NCBI RefSeq assembly: GCF_007970185.1
Contig: NZ_CP042431.1
Coordinates: 4,278,001-4,342,000, forward strand
Direction of reading: 5' to 3'
DNA: 64,000 nucleotides
From: Pseudobacter ginsenosidimutans
Lineage (GTDB): Bacteria; Bacteroidota; Bacteroidia; Chitinophagales; Chitinophagaceae
The translations under genes were made by a program, and so were the position numbers. How positions within the stretch are numbered: position 1 is the stretch's first letter; the number at the start of each line of letters is the position of its first letter. Of the stretch, positions 55,601-62,593 are shown piece by piece. Below the pieces are notes generated by a model that had not been told where the DNA came from, ran no database searches, and saw only the letters and a program-made list of their open reading frames with translations.

Positions 55601-58600
55601 AGTAGAGAACAGACCTTATCTTTGGAGCGCTACACAAAGCAATGCAGCCAATGGCGTAAGGCTGTTCCAGAACAACAGGCTGGATGTTCAGGGGACCATA
55701 GGGTTAAGTCCTCAGCTAACAGCCAACCTGGTATCCATCGGATCAAGGACCATCGCTGCCAGAGGCGTTTTCTGGTGGGGTAATATTTCCGAAGTGATCG
55801 TGTACAACCGTGTTGTAACCGATGCTGAGCGTCAGTCTGTGGAATCATACCTCGCCCTTAAATATGGTATCACCCTGCACCAGACACCAGGTATCAGCTA
55901 CCTGGCCAGCAACGGAACAGCCTACTGGAACCATACCACCAATGGTATTTATAATAAGCGTATCACTGGTATCGGAAGAGACGACAGCACCGCGCTGAAC
56001 ACGAAGCAATCCCTCTCTGTAGACACAGGGTTTGTAACGCTGGCGCTGGGTTCCTCCATTGCCATTACCAATGAAAGCAATACCAGTACCATCACCAACG
56101 ACAGATCTTTCTTCGTATTTGGTGATAATGGATTGAGTGCAGCTAATTTCACGGTCACCGTTAGTGGAAGTGCCAATGTTACCCGTCGCATGGCAAGGGT
56201 TTGGAAAGTGCAGAAAACAAACTGGACTGATCAGAGCATCACCCTGAAAGTGAAACCACTGGGTGTTGACAATTATCTCCTGATCAGCACTGACGAAACT
56301 TTTGCCAATATCGATGAGGAAGTGCCGGTAGCAGCAGATGGAACAGTAACACTTTCTTCTTCACAGCTGGCAGATGGCATCTTCTTCACCTTCGGCGCTC
56401 CATTGAAATCACCGGGCGGTGTGTCTGGTCATGCTCTCTGGCTGCGTGCAGATGTAGGAACATCCAGCACAGTGAACAATACTTTGGTGAGCGACTGGAG
56501 CGACCTGAGCGCTTACAGCAATACCCTTACTCAAACAAACACGGCTGTTCAGCCTACATGGCTCAATAATACAGCAACCAATATCAACTTCAACCCGGTG
56601 ATGAGGTTTGGCGGAGCCGGCTACATTATGACCGGTGCATCTATCCTGAAAACAGGAACCTATAACGGCGCTGCTGCTTTTGCAGTGAACAGCCAGCAGA
56701 CAGCTCTCAATGCCATTATCCTCAATGAAAATGCAGCGAGCAGCAGTTTCTTCAACCTTCATGCAACATGGGGAGATAATGTGGTGTACTGGGATCCTCC
56801 GTACCCTGCCGCCCGCCTTACCTACAATGCTGGTAATGTAAACGGGCAGGTAAATATCTGGACCGGCACCAGCGATATCAGTCTGGCTACCGGCAAGCAG
56901 GCTATATTCAGGAACGGTACAAGTGTGGCAACCGGAAACGTGAATGCAACCTACACCGGTAACAACAGCCCGCTCAACATCGCACAGAACTATAATGGCC
57001 GCCTGCCGGAACTGATCGTTTACAATACTGCGCTGACACCGAATGAGATGGCGAGAGTGAACACCTACCTGGCGATTAAATATGGTCTCACGCTCAACAG
57101 TGGCAATTCCAGTTATCTCGCCACTGATGGCACTATCGTTTGGGATGCAGCAGCCAATGCAACGCATAAGAACAATATCGCCGGTATCGGTCGTGATGAT
57201 GAAGAGATACTGGGACAGAAACAAGCCCGCAGCATCAATGCAGGCTTACAGGTAGCCATTGGACTTGGCAGTATCGATTCTACCAATACCGCCAATACCA
57301 ATACATTCACGAATGATAAGTCGTACATGGTTTGGGGCGATGATAATGGAGCCGTGAGTTTCCGCACAGCCATTACCGGTACAACACTCGCCAACTATCG
57401 TATGGCAAGGGTTTGGAAGGTACAGGAAACCGGAACTATCGGTGATGTACAAGTGGCAGTTCCTGCCAATGCGCTCGCGAACCCCGGTGCTTCTTATATC
57501 GTGATAAGTAATGATGATGTTTTTGATGGAACGGATGTGCTGGTAAAACTGGAACCTGTTACCATCGAGAACAAGGTTCATTATGCAGCAACAGTTGATC
57601 TTACCAACGGACAGTATTTCACATTCGCCAATGATCTGAAACTTCCCGGAGGTGTGCCAGGAAACACGCTGTGGCTGCGTGCTGATTACGGCACTTCATC
57701 TGTTGTGGATGGTACCACCATCAGCGACTGGAATGATTTTGGCGCAGACATCAATAATGCAGTACAGGCTACAGCCGCCAACCAGCCCGGATTTGCAAAC
57801 AATGCTACTTCCAATATCAACTTCAATCCGGTTGTGAAGTTCAACGGAACCAGCCAGCGTATGATCCTGGATGGAACCAAATTGCCGGTGGGCACTTCAG
57901 CCAGGACTGTGATCGCTGCAACTGCGAACGCAGCAACTGCCGGCAGGGGACTTATCGGTTGGGGAGATCAGGCTGCGACAGGTAATGGTACCCGTTATGC
58001 CATGGAAATTGGCGGAAATATACGGGCTCTCGAAATTTCCAATAGCCGTTACGGTAATGCGGCCACCAATACACTTCTCCCAGGTATTACCATGTTCACC
58101 AATGCGGCCGGCACCACCAATGCCGCCACGCAGATAAGATTGAATGGTGCAGGTATCACCAATTCATTGATCGCTGTAGGCAACCAGACGATCAATACCG
58201 CTTCGCTGCCAACAGCGTATATCGGCGATAACGTAATATTTGGTGGAGGCCTCTTTTATAGCGGATCTCTGGGCGATATCGTAGTATACGACAAAACGCT
58301 TACACCAACAGAGCAACAACGTGTGGAAACATATATGAGCATCAAATATGGTGTTTCGCTCAGTCAGACTATTCCCACGGATTACCTGGCAACAGATGCT
58401 TCCGTGATCTGGAATGCCACTACCAATTCCGTTTACAAGAACAGTATCACCGGCATCGGCCGTGATGACCTGGAAGGATTGAGTCAAAAGCAAAGCCGCA
58501 ACAGCGACAGCACCCGCCTGCGTATTGCGATTGCCCTTGGCGCATTTGCTGAAAACAATACGATCAATGCCAACAGCTTCACAGCGGATAAGTCTTACCT

Positions 58601-60935
58601 CATCTGGGGTGATGACAATGGTGCTGTTTCGTTCAAGACCACCATCACAGGTATGCCGAACGTCAACTACCGTATGACCCGCATCTGGAAAGTACAGGAA
58701 ACGGGCACGGTAGGTGAAGTGGAAGTAGCTATGCCTTTCGATGCATTGCCTAACCCACGTGAATCTTACCTGGTGGTGAGCAATGATGATGTGTTCGATA
58801 ATACCGATACCTATATTCCATTGTATGATATCATCATCAATGGAAAGAAACACTGGGCTGCCAAAGCAGATCTGAACAATAATCAGTATTTCACGATCGC
58901 TGCATTTATCAAGTCGCCCGGTGGAGTAGGTGCTACCAATCTCTGGATGCGCGCCGACCGTGGTATTGAAAACAATACGGATGGAACACCAGTGGATATC
59001 TGGATCGACTACGGCAATGAAGTGAACAATGCCAGTCAGTCAAATACAGGCTTCCAACCGGTGTATAACAATAATGTATCAGCGAATATCAACTATAACC
59101 CAGTGATCACCTTCAATGGAAGCAACCAGCAGTTGGACCTGGATGTAACCAAACTGCCGACGGGCACAACTGCCAGGACGGTGATCGGTGTAGGTATGCC
59201 GTCAGTTGCTCCCACCACTACCCGCTACATTGTTAGCTGGGGTGCAGCCGGGCAAAGCCTGGGTACAGGTCTTGCCGCAGCCGGAGCGCAGGCGGGATAT
59301 TATGTTGGGTATAACAATGATCTCATCACTGCCAATAATTTCTGGATGCCCAATGTTACCAATGAAATGTTCGGTACCTGGGCTGGTGCAGGCGGTCAGG
59401 CTAATCTGTACAGCAAAATGCTGCCAGTGGCCACACCTGCCAATAAAGTCTGGAATACTGGAACTACAGGCGCCCGGATCGGTAACAGCATTTGGGGATC
59501 GGAATACTGGAGCGGTCCGATTACAGAAGTGATCATGTTCGACAGGGTGCTCACCGATATCGAACGTCAACGCGTATCAACCTACCTGGCTATCAGGAAT
59601 GGATATACGATGAATCAATCCACGCCTTACCGGGATTACCTCAATACCAACAGTACGGTGATCTGGAATGGCGCGGCCAATACATCCCATAACAATAATA
59701 TCGCAGCCATTGGCCGCGATGATGTAGAAGGATTGAGCCAGAAACAGGCGAAGAGCATCCAGCCGGGTGCCATCGTAGCCATCGGCCTTGGTAATATCGC
59801 TACAGACAACCTGGCCAATGCCAGCAACTTCTCCAGCGATACCTCTTATATGGTATGGGGTAGCAATGCAACAGCGCTCACTGTAACTGCAACAGATCTG
59901 CCTGCTCTGTTCAGTCAGCGCCTCACGCAGGAATGGAAACTGAGTCTCTTCAATTTCAATAACCAGATGCAGCCTGTTGCCATGGAGTTCGATCTCACCG
60001 GCATCACGCACAATGGAAAGGATGTGACTGACTTCACCCTGTTGATTGATACGGATGGTGATGGTGACTTCACTACCGGAACCATTACGCAGATCCCCGC
60101 AGTTACCTATGCAGGTAATAAAGCAAGCTTCACCAATATTACCACGCTCAGCCACAATGCAGTGTTCACGCTGGCTGTAGGGCCGCAGTCGCTCAGGCTC
60201 AATGCCAAAGCCATCTTGCAGGGCGCCTGGAATGGCAGCTCTATGAGAACAAGCCTGAAAACGGCAGCAGTACTGCCTGATACCGATCCTTACGGATTGA
60301 GCACTACGCCTTCTGTTGTACCAAATGCTTCGGTTGCACAGGTAGTGGATTGGGTGAAGGTGGAACTGAGAGATGCCGTAAACCCTGCCACAGTAGTGGA
60401 AGAAAGGGCCGGTTTCCTGCTCAGTAATGGCGATATCGTGGATAGCAGTTATACAACGCCGTTATCCTTCTTCAATGCGCCGTCTGCCAACTATTATGTG
60501 GCTATCCGGCATCGCAACCACCTGGGTGTGATGTCTGCCAGCCCGGTCGATTTCAGCACCGGTACCGGTACGATCGACTTCACTCAAACGTCCACTGCCA
60601 CTTACGGCACCCATGCGCGTAAAGATCTGGGCGGTGGTGTGATGGCGCTCTGGGCAGGCAACGTAAATGCGGACCAGTCCATCAGGCATTCATCTGCACC
60701 ATCGGATGTAACACCGGTTGCCAATGCTGTGCTCAACCATGCAGGCAACACGGCCAGGTCGCCTGCTTATACCGGGTTTGTGAGTGTGTACAGTCTGTTT
60801 GATGTGAACCTCGACGGCAATATTTTCTACACTGCCACGCCTTCAGATCATGCGATCATCATTGGCAATGTGAAAACACATCCGGGCAACACATTCGGTA
60901 TTACATCTTATATCATCAGGGAACAATTACCATGA
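49614..60935 (+). CDS. Giant surface protein: beta-helix plus seven LamG-like units (3773 aa)
   Basis: A signal segment (VLSIFFLLFAFLARA) is at about residues 28-43. Residues about 44-560 form a right-handed parallel beta-helix region, opening with NTNDSGPGSLRQAVLDVNAA and rich in NxxIxNxxI strands. Seven units of 383-424 residues follow, each with W-L-R-A-D near the start (residues 681, 1064, 1464, 1873, 2276, 2687, 3111), then an ESYLALKYGITL-like block and a GIGRDD-x3-L-x-QKQS block. They resemble concanavalin/LamG-like domains coupled to DUF8202-type modules of Bacteroidota adhesins. The last 250 residues form a separate domain (MRTSLKTAAVLPDTDPYG, YYVAIRHRNHLGVMSA, DVNLDGN) seen at the ends of large surface proteins; the usual T9SS type A ending is not present. 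The role is probably adhesion or matrix binding. Confidence 0.8.
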   Translation: MKATTTMGGRVKDRPEKPLCLSFRSKQTVLSIFFLLFAFLARATDFIVTNTNDSGPGSLRQAVLDVNAAGTGPHTIKFVVYGQITLLSSLPAITQTVSIDGENKITINSNGTNAVIIPFDIRTDNVAVRNFKLTNSGEINFFIRANTNGVLIDNIRASSTTGNFLNAMVNVEGSSTGLTIRNLWCSDTEPAGSGYNGRAIYFAGGMHTGLVMDNIHLSSQNNTRGGEAVVFRDASVNGWTFTNSTISGFLNGIVLDNTGGVTETANNIELNNITIDSMYSGVGLGFYSDFVSTDIRIRNTSIDLNVLATTDEGDYAIRFDNTATGITLENVTIKDVDIYSVWFNGAAQNITIDQCNISHPTPGVGYGGQFVRFESTANTVTIKNSVLDAKKLNAAQEAGTGITFVGATTNTTLDNITMNEFDSDGINASGANTNFQVTNCRFTNNGDGIEFYNNAARTNVDIVNSTFTGNTRASIVINAANAVSDIDVTGNTITKGGGHGVWLYGGASVSDIQVTGNVIRDNGAAGINNEAPNKVIISDNSIYNNGTAGISLPGGNCSYTNAAGRTPVLISSTSLGGGQYQLQLTIPNITAGAQYTVDIYANDPGTSKTSGQYFVTSIAGLSSGTSTQTITYNAGPGATGVGFWTATLRIPANNCGTSEFSNSIPLGTKAPACINNGILAWYRADMGVNGTLWGDISGNGNNMTVQGDPDDTTGLVNFNKAFYYDGNDAHLVPAGATVTTAYTMMGLGKLEGTQNGRVFSSYTGNKLIGWWSNGDNGLHIESWQRNTSVITNNTRLYSLKRANTGSGPYEFKGNGALLNSGTASNATVWSLEVGGSVFNDFSKVFVPEVFIYNRDLSPAEIQKLESYMALKYGITLNGGLTDYIASDGTSLMWTASANTGYQFRITGIGKDDCTMLHQKQSLSADTGIITIALGNAVMLSNAANTNAVTTDKTFFFFADNNGSTKLATAVTGTNVNQRMARVWKVEKSATWANQDITLKVKGTGANNYLLISSDAAFGTISQELPFDANGQVTLNSSLLANGSYFTIASTIKGPGNVNAGIALWLRADDGAANGATWNDASGNGNGAAQTVSGNQAAVLPSVINFNPALKFDGSTDNLLSPSLFTGTGVNNAQIYAVTITDAIQTQALFCEVVSTGQPILAHVPWSDGILYFDAPYGYRVQNAWGGNIGSPYLWSFLRSPSGMSGNRNRIPVASYTGPLNSIAGNNSPFYVGSYPAGGFFNGKVAELIVYNNSAATSNTQRQQIESYLALKYGLTLSPATPVDYLASDGSKFWDATLNNGYNINITGIGRDNGSVLLQKQSVSADDKFLTIALGNTVAVSNAANTGAIASDLSFFVTGSNNGAKQYTVNVTGITGVNVAMARTWKVQKTNWTDQDITFLTDSAVTAPRYLLISTDASFGAGDIALPITGRSITLNSSQLPNNAYFTFANELKGPGGVVNGIGAWYRGDYGLSGVKWDDYSGRGINLPAPGVPNRPGVSINGMNFNPTATFTPGQYFGLGNTIDPSISVLGNGNMNNIAIFGVSSIPVANNGALFNQMTTNGYAVIASPHNAGNAQWDAPYGYRQTAPWGGSLNKANVWSFVKSLDHMSFYRDRNTLASDNTHRDYGVNNGGNYSTNIGVYHGVDYFTGNIPELIIYKDITNAGMPVADRIRIESYLALKYGITLNLTGVTGYTASDASVYWNAATNGVYSKHITGIGRDDLSELNQKQSVSVDTGLVTIALGNAVATSNAANTASITNDKSFFLISDNGGSGKFLTAITGQSGLTNRMTRIFKVDKTANWNEQDITLKLSGGNANTYLIVSTDEVFDGTDTRYALNADSTVTLNTSNLADGVYFTFAKDIKGPNGVNAGLNFWLRADDGQTSGGSWKDYSGYGHEAVQPVTNSRPATDAKAINFNYGLKFDGTDDFLDINTTRVDPDNSTIFAVGSGAGFATGRELVGSGAVNSAYGMELRLVAPGILQYLENNASVVAVAGVLPTVENRPYLWSATQSNAANGVRLFQNNRLDVQGTIGLSPQLTANLVSIGSRTIAARGVFWWGNISEVIVYNRVVTDAERQSVESYLALKYGITLHQTPGISYLASNGTAYWNHTTNGIYNKRITGIGRDDSTALNTKQSLSVDTGFVTLALGSSIAITNESNTSTITNDRSFFVFGDNGLSAANFTVTVSGSANVTRRMARVWKVQKTNWTDQSITLKVKPLGVDNYLLISTDETFANIDEEVPVAADGTVTLSSSQLADGIFFTFGAPLKSPGGVSGHALWLRADVGTSSTVNNTLVSDWSDLSAYSNTLTQTNTAVQPTWLNNTATNINFNPVMRFGGAGYIMTGASILKTGTYNGAAAFAVNSQQTALNAIILNENAASSSFFNLHATWGDNVVYWDPPYPAARLTYNAGNVNGQVNIWTGTSDISLATGKQAIFRNGTSVATGNVNATYTGNNSPLNIAQNYNGRLPELIVYNTALTPNEMARVNTYLAIKYGLTLNSGNSSYLATDGTIVWDAAANATHKNNIAGIGRDDEEILGQKQARSINAGLQVAIGLGSIDSTNTANTNTFTNDKSYMVWGDDNGAVSFRTAITGTTLANYRMARVWKVQETGTIGDVQVAVPANALANPGASYIVISNDDVFDGTDVLVKLEPVTIENKVHYAATVDLTNGQYFTFANDLKLPGGVPGNTLWLRADYGTSSVVDGTTISDWNDFGADINNAVQATAANQPGFANNATSNINFNPVVKFNGTSQRMILDGTKLPVGTSARTVIAATANAATAGRGLIGWGDQAATGNGTRYAMEIGGNIRALEISNSRYGNAATNTLLPGITMFTNAAGTTNAATQIRLNGAGITNSLIAVGNQTINTASLPTAYIGDNVIFGGGLFYSGSLGDIVVYDKTLTPTEQQRVETYMSIKYGVSLSQTIPTDYLATDASVIWNATTNSVYKNSITGIGRDDLEGLSQKQSRNSDSTRLRIAIALGAFAENNTINANSFTADKSYLIWGDDNGAVSFKTTITGMPNVNYRMTRIWKVQETGTVGEVEVAMPFDALPNPRESYLVVSNDDVFDNTDTYIPLYDIIINGKKHWAAKADLNNNQYFTIAAFIKSPGGVGATNLWMRADRGIENNTDGTPVDIWIDYGNEVNNASQSNTGFQPVYNNNVSANINYNPVITFNGSNQQLDLDVTKLPTGTTARTVIGVGMPSVAPTTTRYIVSWGAAGQSLGTGLAAAGAQAGYYVGYNNDLITANNFWMPNVTNEMFGTWAGAGGQANLYSKMLPVATPANKVWNTGTTGARIGNSIWGSEYWSGPITEVIMFDRVLTDIERQRVSTYLAIRNGYTMNQSTPYRDYLNTNSTVIWNGAANTSHNNNIAAIGRDDVEGLSQKQAKSIQPGAIVAIGLGNIATDNLANASNFSSDTSYMVWGSNATALTVTATDLPALFSQRLTQEWKLSLFNFNNQMQPVAMEFDLTGITHNGKDVTDFTLLIDTDGDGDFTTGTITQIPAVTYAGNKASFTNITTLSHNAVFTLAVGPQSLRLNAKAILQGAWNGSSMRTSLKTAAVLPDTDPYGLSTTPSVVPNASVAQVVDWVKVELRDAVNPATVVEERAGFLLSNGDIVDSSYTTPLSFFNAPSANYYVAIRHRNHLGVMSASPVDFSTGTGTIDFTQTSTATYGTHARKDLGGGVMALWAGNVNADQSIRHSSAPSDVTPVANAVLNHAGNTARSPAYTGFVSVYSLFDVNLDGNIFYTATPSDHAIIIGNVKTHPGNTFGITSYIIREQLP
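51654..60170 (+). repeat. Seven tandem LamG-like repeat units within the giant gene
   Basis: The Trp codon of the WLRAD block falls at 51654, 52803, 54003, 55230, 56439, 57672 and 58944. Units 1-4 carry a short W-x-D-x-SG start. Units 5-7 have an insertion after the RAD block (for example SDWSDLSAYSN), so they form a second subgroup. Unit 7 is the most diverged (LAIRNGYTM). Some blocks, such as the LALKYGITL codons near 54640 and 55850, are nearly identical in DNA. Confidence 0.85.
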
Positions 60936-60942
60936 TAAACAA

Positions 60943-60970
60943 ACCGGGCGGAACTGAAACGCCGCCCGGT
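60943..60970 (+). terminator. Hairpin between the giant gene and the next T9SS substrate gene
   Basis: ACCGGGCGG at 60943-60951 pairs perfectly with CCGCCCGGT at 60962-60970. The following AATTCTTTAAAT is only weakly T-rich, so it may be a partial terminator or a stabiliser of the upstream mRNA within a two-gene unit. Confidence 0.5.
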
Positions 60971-60992
60971 AATTCTTTAAATCTGAATATGT

Positions 60993-62129
60993 ATGAAAAG
61001 AATTATAAAGAACATATCGATACTGGCGGTGCTGATGCTGACATTCCAGCAGCAGCAGGCACAGATGCTGGATGTGTCTGTTGTAAACGCAGGAGCCAAC
61101 AAGATCCAGTTCATAGGCACTGCTACTGCGCCGGGTTTTGATACTGATCCCGGTAATGCATGGGGCCCGATGAATATCACCTGGCGTATTCCAAAGTCGG
61201 CCACCGTTCCTGCACCAACAGTAACGCCTCCGGCTATCACACCGGAAGTGACCGCTGAGGCCACCGCTTTTACCGGCGCTGAACCACGCGACCTCGTCAA
61301 CGCAGGATTGGACCTGACCATGTTCGATCTCACTTTTTTCGGAATGCCCGATGATGGTTATTGGTATTTCCAGGTGACCGGTACCATGGAAAATGTACAA
61401 AACATCAGTACCGGAGGAACGGTGCTCCTGTATGAGTTTTCGTTGCCTGCCGGTTGGGTCTGTCCCTCCTGTGTAGAGATCCTTCTCACCGACCTGGGCC
61501 TCCCAATCGGAACTGCTTCCTTTATCGACAACGGCGGCCTCGGAAGAAATGTACTGAACCTGGTGACCAATATGGCTCCGCTTCCCGTCAGGTTCATCAG
61601 TTTTGAAGCAGCCCGTTCCGGCGATGATGTGAAGCTTGCCTGGAAAGTGGCCGAAGAAGTAAACGTGAGCGGCTATCATGTAGAACGTAGTGCGGATGGC
61701 CGCATCTGGAACACCATAAGTTTTGTTCCTTTCAATCCCGCACCAACAGCTGAAAAACTATATACCCTGATCGACCGCGACCCGCTGGGCACGATCAATT
61801 ATTATCGTATCCGTCAGCAGGACCTGGATGGAAGAGTGAAATATTCCGATGTCCGGTTTGTCCGCTTCAACAGTGAGAACATGGAAGTGAGATTGTACCC
61901 TGTTCCTGTAACAAGTGTGCTGAAGCTGAACATACAGAGCCCTGCCAATATTGCCGCCGTTATCCGCGTTACCAATATGCTGGGCAATACTGTACATCAA
62001 TCCAGAACACAGCTTGTGAAGGGTGGACAAACGGAAGATTTGAATCTCGTTCTTTTACCTGCCGGCACTTACTATATCGAAATAAGAGGAGGTGAGTACA
62101 GATGGAGTGGTAAGTTCATCAAGAAATAG
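60993..62129 (+). CDS. T9SS substrate with type A sorting domain (378 aa)
   Basis: The signal peptide (IIKNISILAVLMLTFQQQQA) is followed by a beta-rich domain of about 170 residues (SVVNAGANKIQFIGTATAPG, WGPMNITWRIP) that I do not recognise. A segment starting PLPVRFISFEAARSGDDVKL is followed by WKVAEEVNVSGYHVERSADG and YYRIRQQDLDGRVKYSDV, a fibronectin-like linker common just before T9SS domains. The end (RLYPVPVTSVLKLNI to GKFIKK) is a type A C-terminal sorting domain. It starts 57 bases after the giant gene and may encode a partner of that surface protein. Confidence 0.85.
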   Translation: MKRIIKNISILAVLMLTFQQQQAQMLDVSVVNAGANKIQFIGTATAPGFDTDPGNAWGPMNITWRIPKSATVPAPTVTPPAITPEVTAEATAFTGAEPRDLVNAGLDLTMFDLTFFGMPDDGYWYFQVTGTMENVQNISTGGTVLLYEFSLPAGWVCPSCVEILLTDLGLPIGTASFIDNGGLGRNVLNLVTNMAPLPVRFISFEAARSGDDVKLAWKVAEEVNVSGYHVERSADGRIWNTISFVPFNPAPTAEKLYTLIDRDPLGTINYYRIRQQDLDGRVKYSDVRFVRFNSENMEVRLYPVPVTSVLKLNIQSPANIAAVIRVTNMLGNTVHQSRTQLVKGGQTEDLNLVLLPAGTYYIEIRGGEYRWSGKFIKK

Positions 62130-62150
62130 TTGAAAGCAAAGAAGAGAAGT

Positions 62151-62180
62151 AAGGCGCCGCAGTTAACTGTGGCGCCTTTT
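62151..62180 (+). terminator. Rho-independent terminator after the T9SS substrate gene
   Basis: AAGGCGCCGCAG at 62151-62162 pairs with CTGTGGCGCCTT (one G-T pair) at 62167-62178 around TTAA and runs into TTTT. Confidence 0.82.
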
Positions 62181-62593
62181 GCGTATGGATACAACATGAT
62201 CGCAATCTTCCAGCTCCTGGTGCACTCACACAATTTATATCTCTCGTTTTCAGTGAGCTGTATCGGAACCTTTCTTTTGTCTGTTGCAAGAGTCAGGTTT
62301 TCACTGTTGCCAAACGAGGCAAAACTGTTAGGACAACCTTTGTTTTGTCCGGATTTTTAAATCGGTTGCATTCATTCCTGCTGAACAGAAACTTTTTCTT
62401 TCTTCAACACCGAAGTGGTGGGCGAGGGATGGAAAGAATCAAATGAAGTATCATTGAAGTGGTGCAATTTCCAGCTTTTGTAAGTTGTGGCGTAGTGATG
62501 ACGTAGTGCCTGGTAGTAGGTATCAGAGCAAATTTGAATAGCTTTATATCTGTAACGAAACTTAATTCTTTAGCTGCCAACAATTGTTTGCTT
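62181..62593 (+). other. Non-coding gap before the last TonB receptor
   Basis: No gene is supported here. GGACAA at 62331-62336 can pair with TTGTCC at 62345-62350 ahead of GGATTTTT, a weak terminator-like element. TATATCTG at 62545-62552 is one base off the TAnnTTTG box and is the best promoter candidate for the receptor gene, but it has no matching -33 element. Confidence 0.3.

Noticed and set aside
51654-60170. Regular repeats as a possible CRISPR or satellite array
   Set aside because: The period is about 1.2 kb, the reading frame is open throughout and the similarity is at protein level.
60927-61679. Open frame of 250 codons on the minus strand
   Set aside because: It lies opposite the T9SS substrate gene, whose signal peptide and sorting domain are convincing; the minus-strand product looks like a random translation.
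62130-62360. Plus-strand frame of 76 codons directly after the T9SS substrate gene
   Set aside because: It begins at the codon after the stop of the previous gene and reads through the terminator at 62151-62180; no family features.
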